Positions 33,220 through 39,325 of a DNA stretch of 39,325 bases are shown here, in pieces (within the stretch, counting starts at the first letter, position 1; each line of letters begins with the position of its first letter). The stretch comes from Streptomyces aurantiogriseus (GTDB lineage: Bacteria; Actinomycetota; Actinomycetes; Streptomycetales; Streptomycetaceae), in assembly GCF_014649375.1 (NCBI RefSeq), contig NZ_BMSX01000046.1, positions 1-39,325 of the forward strand, written 5' to 3'. The position numbers and the translations under genes are program-made. A model generated the notes under the pieces. It was given only the letters and a program-made list of their open reading frames with translations. It searched no databases and was not told the origin of the DNA.

Positions 33220-33546
33220 ATGCCTCGCCGAATCATGTTCGTGCAGCTCAAGACGGGCTACGACACCGACCGCGGACCGTCGTGGATCGGGTGGGTGGAC
33301 TTCTCCAAGAGCTGGAAGACCGCCTACTTCCAAGGGCGGACCCTGCGGCGCGCCACGGGTCTCGGCTTGTTCGACGCGAACTTCTACGACGTCGAAACCG
33401 ATGAGGCTTTCTGGATCTCCGGACCGAAACGCGACCGGAGCGACACACGGTACGGACCGGAAGGGCCGACCGTGGAGGATGACGCCGCGGACGCTTACCG
33501 AGCGTTTCTCCAGGGGGCACCGCTTCCCGGCCGGGAGGATGGCTAG
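33220..33546 (+). CDS. Conserved Streptomyces hypothetical protein, 108 aa
   Basis: It begins MPRRIMFVQLKTGYDTDRGP and contains WIGWVDFSKSWKTAYFQGRT and FWISGPKRDRSDTRYG. It is acidic toward the C-terminus. I have seen near relatives in Streptomyces, sometimes with clearly wrong enzyme labels, and no function is established. CTGGGAG just upstream acts as the ribosome site. Confidence 0.7.
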   Translation: MPRRIMFVQLKTGYDTDRGPSWIGWVDFSKSWKTAYFQGRTLRRATGLGLFDANFYDVETDEAFWISGPKRDRSDTRYGPEGPTVEDDAADAYRAFLQGAPLPGREDG

Positions 33547-33621
33547 GACTTCTCTTATGGATCATGTCGCGTGAGTCAGGAACCGTAGGATCCAGAGGGT
33601 TTGCTGCGTGAGGGGGCGGGG

Positions 33622-34022
33622 ATGACTGGGACTGCCCAGGCTTCAGGCGACGTGCTGGCGCCGGTCAGGCAACACTTGCGCGACCCTTCGTACGAGTTCG
33701 ACGTGGACCTGGCTGGCAGCAGTTGGTCCTTGAGTGCCACCAGGCGGTTGTCGCGGAATTCCCGGAGTACGAGCTCCTGGCCGTGAAGCAGAAGTGGGGG
33801 TCCTTGGCCTTCCAGGCGTTTCCGCGGCCGTGGCAGCATGGCGGCAACTGGACGGATGCCGAGCACGCACGCCTCCACGCTGTCACTGATGCCTTCGCTG
33901 ACCGCAGCGAGGGCATCTGCGAGCGGTGCGCTGCGAATGGTTCATTGCGTGAGAGCTGGCGCATCCTTCTGGTGCTGTGCGATCGGTGCGAGACGCTCAT
34001 TCCGGAGCACGGTCATCTCTGA
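33622..34022 (+). pseudogene. Frameshifted hypothetical gene
   Basis: From ATG 33622 (GGGGCGGGG upstream) one frame reads VRQHLRDPSYEFDVDLAG, then loses sense near 33720. From about 33723 a second frame continues as ECHQAVVAEFPEYELLAVKQ, FQAFPRPW and CERCAANGSLRESWRI with CDRCE near the end. The two pieces together look like one Streptomyces hypothetical protein with a C-terminal zinc-ribbon (CxxC...CxxC). A one-base indel around 33715-33730 is implied. A sequencing error is an alternative. Confidence 0.6.
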
Positions 34023-34039
34023 CCGGTACCGGTTGCTCG

Positions 34040-34135
34040 TCACCGAGCGGACCAAAGGAAGATGCCTGCCAGGTGGAGCCCGGCGAGGTAGATCTGGGCG
34101 ACCAGTAGATCTGCGTTGTTCGCGTACGAGCACTC
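34040..34135 (-). pseudogene. Possible transposase C-terminal remnant
   Basis: A minus frame ends YANNADLLVAQIYLAGLHLA then GIFLWSAR and a stop at 34040-34042. This resembles the end of IS5-like transposases, in which a Y-E-rich segment is followed by a YLAxIxL helix. Nothing upstream continues the gene. Similarity is by eye only. Confidence 0.35.
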
Positions 34136-34138
34136 CGA

Positions 34139-34285
34139 TCACCCCTCCACCCTTTCGAGCCACTTCCGGATCTCCGTCGCGGAGCTGCGGCCACACAGGA
34201 GGCACCTGTCGCCGAGCCACGCAAGAAGGGTTGGATGAGCAGGATCAGCCGCAGATAGTCCCACTGTGATCAGTTGCGGGTCCAT
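34139..34285 (-). CDS. Small protein, 48 aa, CxxC-containing
   Basis: ATG 34285 opens a 48-codon frame starting MDPQLITVGLSAADPAHPTL with WLGDRCLLCGRS and EIRKWLERVE. The single CLLC motif and coherent hydrophobic pattern suggest a real small protein or the start of a longer one. No ribosome site is obvious. The function is unknown. Confidence 0.4.
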   Translation of the reverse strand: MDPQLITVGLSAADPAHPTLLAWLGDRCLLCGRSSATEIRKWLERVEG

Positions 34286-34311
34286 ATGACACGCTCCAGC
34301 CCTGAACGGGC

Positions 34312-35040
34312 TCAGTTCAAGCGGTAGGTGTCCTCGAGCTCCTGCCGATCAGCAGGAAGCAGCACGTCAGAGACTTGCAGGGCTTGGCCGGAGGCGTCAC
34401 ACGCGACGACAAGGACGCTCAGTACCGGAACGCCGTCCGGGACATCAAGAAGCTCGGCTTCGGCAGGCGCAGGTAGCCGGGCCGATACCCGTTCCGTCAC
34501 GTGGTCGAAGCGGACCTTCTTGCGTGCTTCCAAGTGCGCGCGAGTGATGCCGCTCAGAGCGTCGACACTCTCCAGTTCGGTGCCCTCGACCAGGCCGGCG
34601 GGAAAGTACGACGAGACCAGCTCGACGGGTTCGCCGCCCTCCTCGACGAGGAACCGGCGCATGAGGACCTTGGCCCGCTTCGGCAAGCCGAGCACGGAGG
34701 CGACGCGCGTCGGAACGGGGACGTGACCGACCTCGACGAGCCGCCCGGGAGACTGCGACTCGTCACGTGCGAGGGCTTCACTCCCCCGGCGGTCCTTCTG
34801 CTCAACTACCGCCGGACGCCCCCGCACGATCGTGCCGTACCCCTGCCGTGACTCCAGCCAGCCGTCACGCTTCAGCAGCTCCAGCGCCCGGACGACGGTC
34901 TGGCGGGACATCCCGAAGGCCTGCACCAATTGGTTCTCACTGGGCACGCGGGTGCCGGGCGGATACGTGCCGTCCTCGATGCGCTGCTGAATGGTCTGAG
35001 CGAGGCGGACGTACTTCGGTGCCTCCACTTCATACGCCAT
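34312..35040 (-). CDS. GntR-family regulator with UTRA domain (KorSA-like position)
   Basis: The protein is 242 aa from ATG 35040. The winged helix-turn-helix (YVRLAQTIQQRIEDG, PSENQLVQAFGMSRQTVVRA) is followed by a UTRA effector domain (from about residue 85, with VPVPTRVASVLGLPKRAKVL). In pSAM2-type elements a GntR protein, KorSA, silences the element by repressing pra; this gene has the right family and neighbourhood. Ligand and targets are unknown. The CAAGTTGACTT repeats at 33099-33140 are a candidate target. Confidence 0.85.
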   Translation of the reverse strand: MAYEVEAPKYVRLAQTIQQRIEDGTYPPGTRVPSENQLVQAFGMSRQTVVRALELLKRDGWLESRQGYGTIVRGRPAVVEQKDRRGSEALARDESQSPGRLVEVGHVPVPTRVASVLGLPKRAKVLMRRFLVEEGGEPVELVSSYFPAGLVEGTELESVDALSGITRAHLEARKKVRFDHVTERVSARLPAPAEAELLDVPDGVPVLSVLVVACDASGQALQVSDVLLPADRQELEDTYRLN

Positions 35041-35182
35041 GAACGCCGCCGCCTGTCGAGATTGGCCCTGGGGTGAGTGGTGGGTGCAGGGGATAGCCTC
35101 GGCACCTGATCTCAAGATTCGCGGGCACCGTGATCGGTCCGTCTGCACATCGATGGGCCGGTCAAACGTAGGGGCGGGGTGG

Positions 35183-35668
35183 ATGAGCGCAAGTGTGAAG
35201 CGCGAGCGCTGGGAGCTGCGAGCCGAAGGCGGCGTGGGGCCGCTGCGGTTCGGGATGTCGCCGGCAGAGGTCGCCAAGGCACTGCTGGTCTCCGAGCCGG
35301 AGGCACGGGTTGGCCCGTACGGGCAGGAAGACTTCCCGGGCGGCGTGAAGGCGTTTTACGACGTGGGCAAGCTTGCATGCGTTGCGCTGGATGCAGTCGC
35401 CGGTCCGCAGGTCTTCCTGGCAGACTTCCCGCTGGCAGGCAGCGATCCGGCGCAAGGCCACCAGTTCCTCCTGGACCACGCAGCCGAGCACGGGAACTGG
35501 GTGCTTTACACCCCTGACGCATCGCTCTCCTTGACCGATCTCGGAATCCTCCTGCGTGAGCAGCGGGTCGGGGAAGCGCTCCTGACACGCCCGCTCTTCG
35601 TGAAGGAGGAGTGGCTGGAGTCGGAGTACTACCGCGACCACCTGCCGCTGGAAGGTGTCCCAGGCTGA
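35183..35668 (+). CDS. Hypothetical protein, 161 aa, immunity-like
   Basis: ATG 35183 follows GGGGCGGGG. The protein starts MSASVKRERWELRAEGGVGP then LRFGMSPAEVAKALLVSEPE. The GxGPLRFGMS/T-x-x-E segment also opens many small proteins found with polymorphic toxins or as orphans in Streptomyces. No transmembrane segment or catalytic motif is visible. No partner toxin is adjacent, so an immunity role is only a possibility. Confidence 0.6.
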   Translation: MSASVKRERWELRAEGGVGPLRFGMSPAEVAKALLVSEPEARVGPYGQEDFPGGVKAFYDVGKLACVALDAVAGPQVFLADFPLAGSDPAQGHQFLLDHAAEHGNWVLYTPDASLSLTDLGILLREQRVGEALLTRPLFVKEEWLESEYYRDHLPLEGVPG

Positions 35669-35713
35669 GCGTTCGACGGCGCAGGGGGCTGAGAATGCGG
35701 CTGAGAGCCACAC

Positions 35714-36026
35714 GTGCCCCCTGCGTGCCCGATGAGGGAGTACCGCACGGGGAACAGCGGGGAGTCGCGGAGCCCCGCCCAGAGACGCACAGGTCAGCGT
35801 CTCGCCAGGTCACCGCCCATCCGCATACGCGATCTTCCAAACTGGTGCTGTACAGCAGCGAAGTACAGCAACCACAGCAACCGGCACTGCCCGGTTGAGC
35901 ACGGACACGGCCGTACTGCGACCGGTTTGACCGCCAGCGACCGATCCACATAGAGCTACGGATCAGAAGGTGTCCGTGCCCCTGTCGTGCCCGATCGACC
36001 GGGAACTGGCGGGGAACCACGGCGAC
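35714..36026. repeat. Imperfect 50-bp direct repeat (arm-site-like)
   Basis: Copy 1 lies at about 35714-35766 and copy 2 at about 35976-36026. Both contain CGTGCCCGAT, with CGGGGAAC about 20 bp later. The 262-bp spacing and the GTGCCC/GGGAAC motifs resemble integrase arm sites. Confidence 0.65.
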
Positions 36027-36045
36027 GAGCAGGCACAGCCCAGCA

Positions 36046-36084
36046 GAGCGGCCCCTGACCGATTTACCTGGTCAGGGGCCGCTC
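36046..36084. terminator. Strong hairpin next to the tRNA-Ser fragment
   Basis: A perfect 15-bp stem (36046-36060 with 36070-36084) has a 9-nt loop. Confidence 0.8.
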
Positions 36085-36089
36085 ACGTG

Positions 36090-36144
36090 CGGTGGGTGTG
36101 GGATTTGAACCCACGGTGACATCGCTGCCACGACGGTTTTCAAG
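36090..36144 (-). other. 3' half of a tRNA-Ser(UGA)-like gene, attachment-site remnant
   Basis: On the minus strand the fragment starts at the anticodon loop CTTGAAA (anticodon TGA). It continues through the 3' anticodon strand ACCGT, a long serine-type variable arm, the T arm GTGGG-TTCAAAT-CCCAC and acceptor strand ACCCACC with discriminator G. The 5' half is absent: the bases before the loop (GCGAT) do not pair with ACCGT. This is the classic 3'-tRNA direct repeat left by an integrated element. An intact tRNA-Ser is not in the window. Confidence 0.75.
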
Positions 36145-37090
36145 ATCGCATCCGGCTTGGCGGGGTTGACTGGAAGTGGCGCCGGCGCGCGCGGAGGAAG
36201 GGCACCGTGCTGCTGAGCAGGACCAGGAGCAGGACAACCACGCCCGCGGGGGTGAGCTGGACCGTCACCTGCAGCGTGGTGGGCAGCACGGCCACCGCCA
36301 CGCCCGCGACGGTCAACCGGTTACGCGTGCCGAAGAGCAGGGCGATCGCGAGGACCCCGGCCCACAGGACCCCGGCCCACAGCGGGCCGATGACGCTGAG
36401 AACGCCCAGCGTAAAGGGGTAGTACATTTCGACGAGCTGCACGCCCGACACCAGGACGGCCGCCAGGGCGGTGGTTCCCGTGATCGTGCGGCGTTGTGAC
36501 AGGGAGGGGCCGAGCAGATCCCTGGGTGCGGCGAGGACGACGGCGCCGGTGAGCAGCGGCACGGCCAGTCGGATCACTGCGATCGAGGGGGTGCCGTGGA
36601 AGCCGGAGGAGGTGAACGCCGCCAGCAGGACGTCGGCCAGGCACAGCACCATCGCCGGCACGACCAGTGCACGGGCCACGGTCCAGCGCCCGGTCCAGAC
36701 AGCCGCGAGCGCCGCCAGCCAGAGCAGCGGCGTGAGGCCCGTGTTGGCCAGGCTCAGCACATTCGGGAGCGAGGACGCCGGCAAGGTCCGGACGCCGGGG
36801 GCGAAGAGCCACAACAGGCCCGCCACGAAGCTACCCGTCGCCACGGCGATAGCCAGCGGGGCCGCCTGCGCAAGGACCTGACCCGCCATCCGGTCGGAGC
36901 CCAGGCCGGTGCGCCGCCGCAGGCCATGGCCGGCGACATCGAGCGCCTCGCGCAGCCGACCGAGCGGGCCGGCATCCTGCGTCGCCTCGGCATAAATCGC
37001 GGTCAACTCGGCTTCGTGCTCAGCGCGGTAGGCGGCCGGATGGAGGCGCAGCGCCCAGCGGAACGCGAGTGAGCTGTGCTGCTGCGTCAT
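36140..37090 (-). CDS. Multi-spanning membrane protein coupled to PadR
   Basis: The protein is 316 aa from ATG 37090. A soluble N-terminal segment (LRLHPAAYRAEHEAELTAIY) is followed by about eight hydrophobic helices. The N-terminal motif is common in actinobacterial membrane proteins encoded beside PadR regulators, and the transport or signalling role is unknown. It overlaps padR by ATGA (37087-37090). Its last codons and stop (TCT TGA) lie in the anticodon loop of the tRNA-Ser fragment, so the natural C-terminus may have been replaced at the attachment site. Confidence 0.7.
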   Translation of the reverse strand: MTQQHSSLAFRWALRLHPAAYRAEHEAELTAIYAEATQDAGPLGRLREALDVAGHGLRRRTGLGSDRMAGQVLAQAAPLAIAVATGSFVAGLLWLFAPGVRTLPASSLPNVLSLANTGLTPLLWLAALAAVWTGRWTVARALVVPAMVLCLADVLLAAFTSSGFHGTPSIAVIRLAVPLLTGAVVLAAPRDLLGPSLSQRRTITGTTALAAVLVSGVQLVEMYYPFTLGVLSVIGPLWAGVLWAGVLAIALLFGTRNRLTVAGVAVAVLPTTLQVTVQLTPAGVVVLLLVLLSSTVPFLRARRRHFQSTPPSRMRS

Positions 37091-37443
37091 GCCAGGGCCC
37101 CCTTCGGGCGGATGGCGTGGGCGCGACGGGCGGCCAGTCGACGCTCCGCCTCGGCGACGACGGCACGCAGCCGCTCCGTCTCGGCGGCCAGCACGTCTCG
37201 GCCGGCCTCGGCGAGGGCGTAGACCTTGCGCGCCCGACCGTCCACGACCTCCTCGCGCTCGACCCGGATCAGGCCCTGCTGGACCAGCCGGTCCAGCGCG
37301 CCGTAGAGAGTACCGGTGCGCATCCGCACACGGCCCTGGGAGATCGCGTCGATCTCCTGAATCAGTCCATAGCCGTGCCTGGGCTCGTCGGCCAGGGCAG
37401 TGAGCAGGAGCAGCGTCGGCTCCTGAAGCGGTCGCTCATTCAT
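37087..37443 (-). CDS. PadR-family transcriptional regulator
   Basis: The protein is 118 aa from ATG 37443. The winged helix is LLLLTALADEPRHGYGLIQE with RMRTGTLYGALDRLVQQGLI, the canonical PadR recognition region. The C-terminal helix (LAAETERLRAVVAEAERRLA) is for dimerisation. It probably represses its own operon with the membrane protein. Confidence 0.9.
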   Translation of the reverse strand: MNERPLQEPTLLLLTALADEPRHGYGLIQEIDAISQGRVRMRTGTLYGALDRLVQQGLIRVEREEVVDGRARKVYALAEAGRDVLAAETERLRAVVAEAERRLAARRAHAIRPKGALA

Positions 37444-37477
37444 GCCGCCTATATATATCAGCGACCGGCATATACTG
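37442..37477. promoter_or_regulatory. padR operator/promoter candidate
   Basis: An AT-only stretch ATATATAT (about 37451-37458) lies between ATGCCG (37442-37447) and CGGCAT (37466-37471), giving an inverted repeat right at the padR start. The AT-rich centre could supply the -10. PadR proteins often bind AT-rich dyads. Confidence 0.4.
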
Positions 37478-37648
37478 TCGATCGATTCATCGTTCTGCCG
37501 CCCGGAAGCCCGATCCGCTGCCTGGGGGCCTGCGCCGCTGTGGCGGCGGCACGTCAGCGGGCTGATATCGCCCAGTCGTGTCCTGGACTGCAATGGCCAA
37601 CCAGCCGATCGTTCGTGACGAAGAGGGCGCTCCGTCAGGGTGCGCCGC

Positions 37649-37846
37649 ATGACCGACGCCCCGGCCTGTCCCGAGTGCAGCCAGCCGATGAGGTCCGGCG
37701 GCTTCGTCCTATCTCAGCGGGAGGAAGATGGCCGACGGACCTGCCGGACGCTATGGAGGTGTACCAGTCGGCATGTCTGGTGGTGCTGGGTCGACCGGCC
37801 GGACGAGCCTCTGGAGGTCTGCCCCGTGCCGGAACTGTTTCGCTGA
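37649..37846 (+). CDS. Small Cys-rich zinc-ribbon-like protein, 65 aa
   Basis: It starts MTDAPACPECSQPMRSGGFV and contains RTCRTLWRCTSRHVWWCWVD and LEVCPVPELF. The CPEC pair and later Cys/His residues suggest a single zinc-binding site. Similar small proteins occur in Streptomyces (recalled, no function). AGGGTG upstream is a modest ribosome site; GTG 37640 is an alternative start. Confidence 0.65.
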   Translation: MTDAPACPECSQPMRSGGFVLSQREEDGRRTCRTLWRCTSRHVWWCWVDRPDEPLEVCPVPELFR

Positions 37847-38146
37847 CATCCAACGCTGACATCAACGCCCCCAGACGGCCACAACACACGGCGGCCAGTC
37901 GTAGCACCGGTACACGAGGCAGAAACCACGGGGAACACCGGGCCGTCGGTCAGCCGCCCACCAGACGCCAACACCGCTTCGCCGCAGGTCATCCCCCTGA
38001 GATTCCGAGGCCGCGGAGCCTCGTGTGGGCAGGCGTGTGCGGTCTGTCGCGCGTGACCCACCAGAACCCAGCGGATCACAGGACACACGCCGGGATACCC
38101 TCGCAGCTTGGCATGGTTCAGCCACCTTGATTCCGGGGGGGGAATT
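37847..38146. other. Intergenic region
   Basis: This is 300 bp with no supported gene. A small hairpin CGAGGC/GCCTCG lies near 38007-38024. Frames on both strands are open but have no start context or recognisable motif. Confidence 0.35.
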
Positions 38147-39052
38147 GTGAGGATTTCATTGCGTGGTTCCGTACCGCGCAAAGTGACGAGCGCGGCGTTC
38201 GCCGCTGTGCTGCTCGCTGGCGGAACGGTTGCCTGCGGAGGGGGCTCGGCGAGTGACTCCGCGAATGAGGGCTCGCCCAGGGTGACGCCCGCGACGGCCG
38301 TGGCGAAGGCGGCGGCGAACTCCGAGCGCATCACGTCGCTCCACTACCGGGTCACCGGGACCGTGCCGGAGAAGGGCCGACTGGAGGCCGAGGCATCCAT
38401 GCACACGGAACCGGCGGTCATGAAGATGAAGATGAACGCGACCGAGCAGGGCAGAGACGGCCAGCTGGAGATCCGGTTCGTCGACGAGGTGATGTACGTC
38501 AGCGGGACTGCGATCGACTCCGAGAAGCTGGACGGCAAGAGCTGGTTCAGCGCCCACCCGGCTGTATGGGGACGCGGCGCGATGGACAACAAGTCCTACC
38601 GGGTACTGCCGACTCAGATCGAAGGTAATCCGGCCGCGCAGTCCACGATCCTGACCGCCTCCAAGGACGTGCGGAGGATCGGGACGGAGACGATCGACGG
38701 CACCCGGACCACTCACTACAGAGGAACGGTCACCAGTCACAACATCAGAGCCGCCCGTGACACTGCCGCGAACAAGGCGGCTCGCGAGCGCCAGATCAAC
38801 AACCTTGATCAGTTCATGATGCTACGCATCGACGACACGCTCACCATGGATCTGTGGATCGGAGACGACAACCACACCAGGCAGTTCCGCATGCGGGGCG
38901 ATACTCGCGCCACAGGGGGCGGCACCGAGGGCAAGCCGCTCGACTTGGCCATCACCTTCCTCGACATCAACCAGCCGGTGACCGTCGAGGCACCACCGTC
39001 CGAAGACACCGCCGACATCGCCGTGCTGGCGGACAAGGCACAGGCAGGCTGA
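38147..39052 (+). CDS. Lipoprotein, LppX/LprG-like
   Basis: The precursor is 301 aa from GTG 38147, with GGGGGGGGA just upstream. The signal peptide (basic RISLRGSVPRK, hydrophobic AAFAAVLLAGG) ends with lipobox TVAC and Cys30, followed by a Gly/Ser linker. The mature domain has alternating strands such as LHYRVTGTVPEKGRLEAEAS, LEIRFVDEVMYVSG and MDLWIGDDNHTRQFRMRG, like the LolA/LppX-type fold that binds lipids or acts as a sensor. The role is inferred from fold-like pattern only. Confidence 0.75.
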   Translation: MRISLRGSVPRKVTSAAFAAVLLAGGTVACGGGSASDSANEGSPRVTPATAVAKAAANSERITSLHYRVTGTVPEKGRLEAEASMHTEPAVMKMKMNATEQGRDGQLEIRFVDEVMYVSGTAIDSEKLDGKSWFSAHPAVWGRGAMDNKSYRVLPTQIEGNPAAQSTILTASKDVRRIGTETIDGTRTTHYRGTVTSHNIRAARDTAANKAARERQINNLDQFMMLRIDDTLTMDLWIGDDNHTRQFRMRGDTRATGGGTEGKPLDLAITFLDINQPVTVEAPPSEDTADIAVLADKAQAG

Positions 39053-39316
39053 GCGACACCTGGGAAGGCTTGAACGCCTGGCCCGGCGGCACCGTCTCCT
39101 TAAGCCCTGTTCACGGCCGTTCAGGGGAGGCTCCGACCCCGCCCGCCCCTTCGACCAACCGGCCATGAACGCAGGTGAACGGCCCTGGACAGGCCCAAGC
39201 ACCCCACCAACACAGTTGGAAAGCGTGTGGGCCCGCGTCTGAGCAGCCAGGTGCCGAGACCGCAGTTGAACCGCTCCGGGTCTGATGGAGGCTCGATTCC
39301 CTGAGAGGATCGAGTC
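39053..39316. other. Intergenic region
   Basis: This stretch of 264 bp holds no supported gene. It contains a weak dyad (CCCTG...CAGGG, about 39105-39126) after the lipoprotein stop that could be a terminator. Confidence 0.3.
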
Positions 39317-39325
39317 ATGGCACGT
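39317..39325 (+). CDS. First codons of a gene running off the window
   Basis: ATG 39317 is preceded by GAGAGGA 8 nt upstream, and three codons (M-A-R) are visible. The leader and M-A-R start are reminiscent of IS5-type transposases, but nine bases cannot establish identity. Confidence 0.3.

Larger units (their letters stand above)
35669..36089. other. Gene-free region with integrase-arm-like repeats
   Basis: This is 421 bp with no supported gene. It holds two copies of a roughly 50-bp sequence containing GTGCCCCNTG, CGTGCCCGAT, GGGA and CGGGGAAC, and ends with a strong terminator just before the tRNA-Ser fragment. This resembles the region between an integrase stop codon and attP in Streptomyces elements, but the integrase itself is missing. 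Confidence 0.5.

Noticed and set aside
35838..35858. CTTCCAAACTGGT resembles a tRNA-Gly(TCC) anticodon arm
   Set aside because: Only about ten bases match, with no T arm or acceptor strand, so it is too short to call an attachment site.
37862..38125. 87-aa minus-strand frame with several Trp/Cys residues
   Set aside because: No ribosome site and no recognisable family; the interval is left as intergenic.

Overview
This is high-GC actinobacterial DNA, almost certainly from a Streptomyces chromosome. The evidence is the very GC-rich third codon positions, GTG starts, a WblA-type WhiB protein, and gene content and order resembling the S. coelicolor SCO3558-SCO3585 region (recalled, not checked).

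Layout. Positions 1-9160 hold a HAD phosphatase-like protein, a probable 6S-like small RNA with a strong terminator, a degenerate Fic-like protein divergent from a CooC-type ATPase, a deacetylase-fold lipoprotein, a SulP transporter fused to a beta-carbonic anhydrase, and an ECF sigma factor coupled to a membrane partner. Positions 9414-31130 hold a long housekeeping block: acs, nhaA, holin-X-like, alpha/beta hydrolase, marP, NUDIX, [a low-complexity ORF], nth, crp, MBL-fold, NUDIX, ridA, a DUF4177-like small gene, two ArsA/Get3-like ATPases, wblA, a class A PBP, a YqeY-like gene, a metallophosphoesterase and a Pr6Pr-like membrane protein. From memory this closely parallels M. tuberculosis Rv3667-Rv3683 (acs, ephE, marP, nth, crp, bagAB, whiB4, ponA2). 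It combines envelope and acid-stress functions (MarP, PBP, BagAB-like, NhaA), DNA repair (Nth), central metabolism (Acs, CoA NUDIX) and development control (Crp, WblA).

An accessory region starts at tRNA-Pro(CGG) (31160-31233). It looks like the wreck of a pSAM2-type actinomycete integrative and conjugative element. It has a truncated integrase, a xis gene, an ORF that appears to fuse a plasmid-type N-terminus to the C-terminal tail of a replication initiator (implying loss of the transfer gene), and a GntR regulator with a nearby repeated operator-like sequence. Frameshifted and transposase-like remnants are also present. A second attachment remnant, the 3' half of a tRNA-Ser(UGA)-like gene (36090-36144), lies next to arm-like repeats and a terminator. 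It supplies the stop codon of the adjoining membrane-protein gene. A PadR/membrane-protein operon, a small Cys-rich protein, a lipoprotein and the first codons of a further ORF finish the window.

The most notable observations are: a 267-codon repetitive Ala/Gly/Pro-rich ORF that exactly fills the space between nth and the NUDIX gene with GTGA overlaps at both ends; a 16-codon ORF overlapping acs whose peptide resembles the Acs N-terminus; the chimeric Rep-tail ORF; and a recurring arrangement with a -10-like hexamer 6-7 nt before the start codon, which suggests many leaderless mRNAs.
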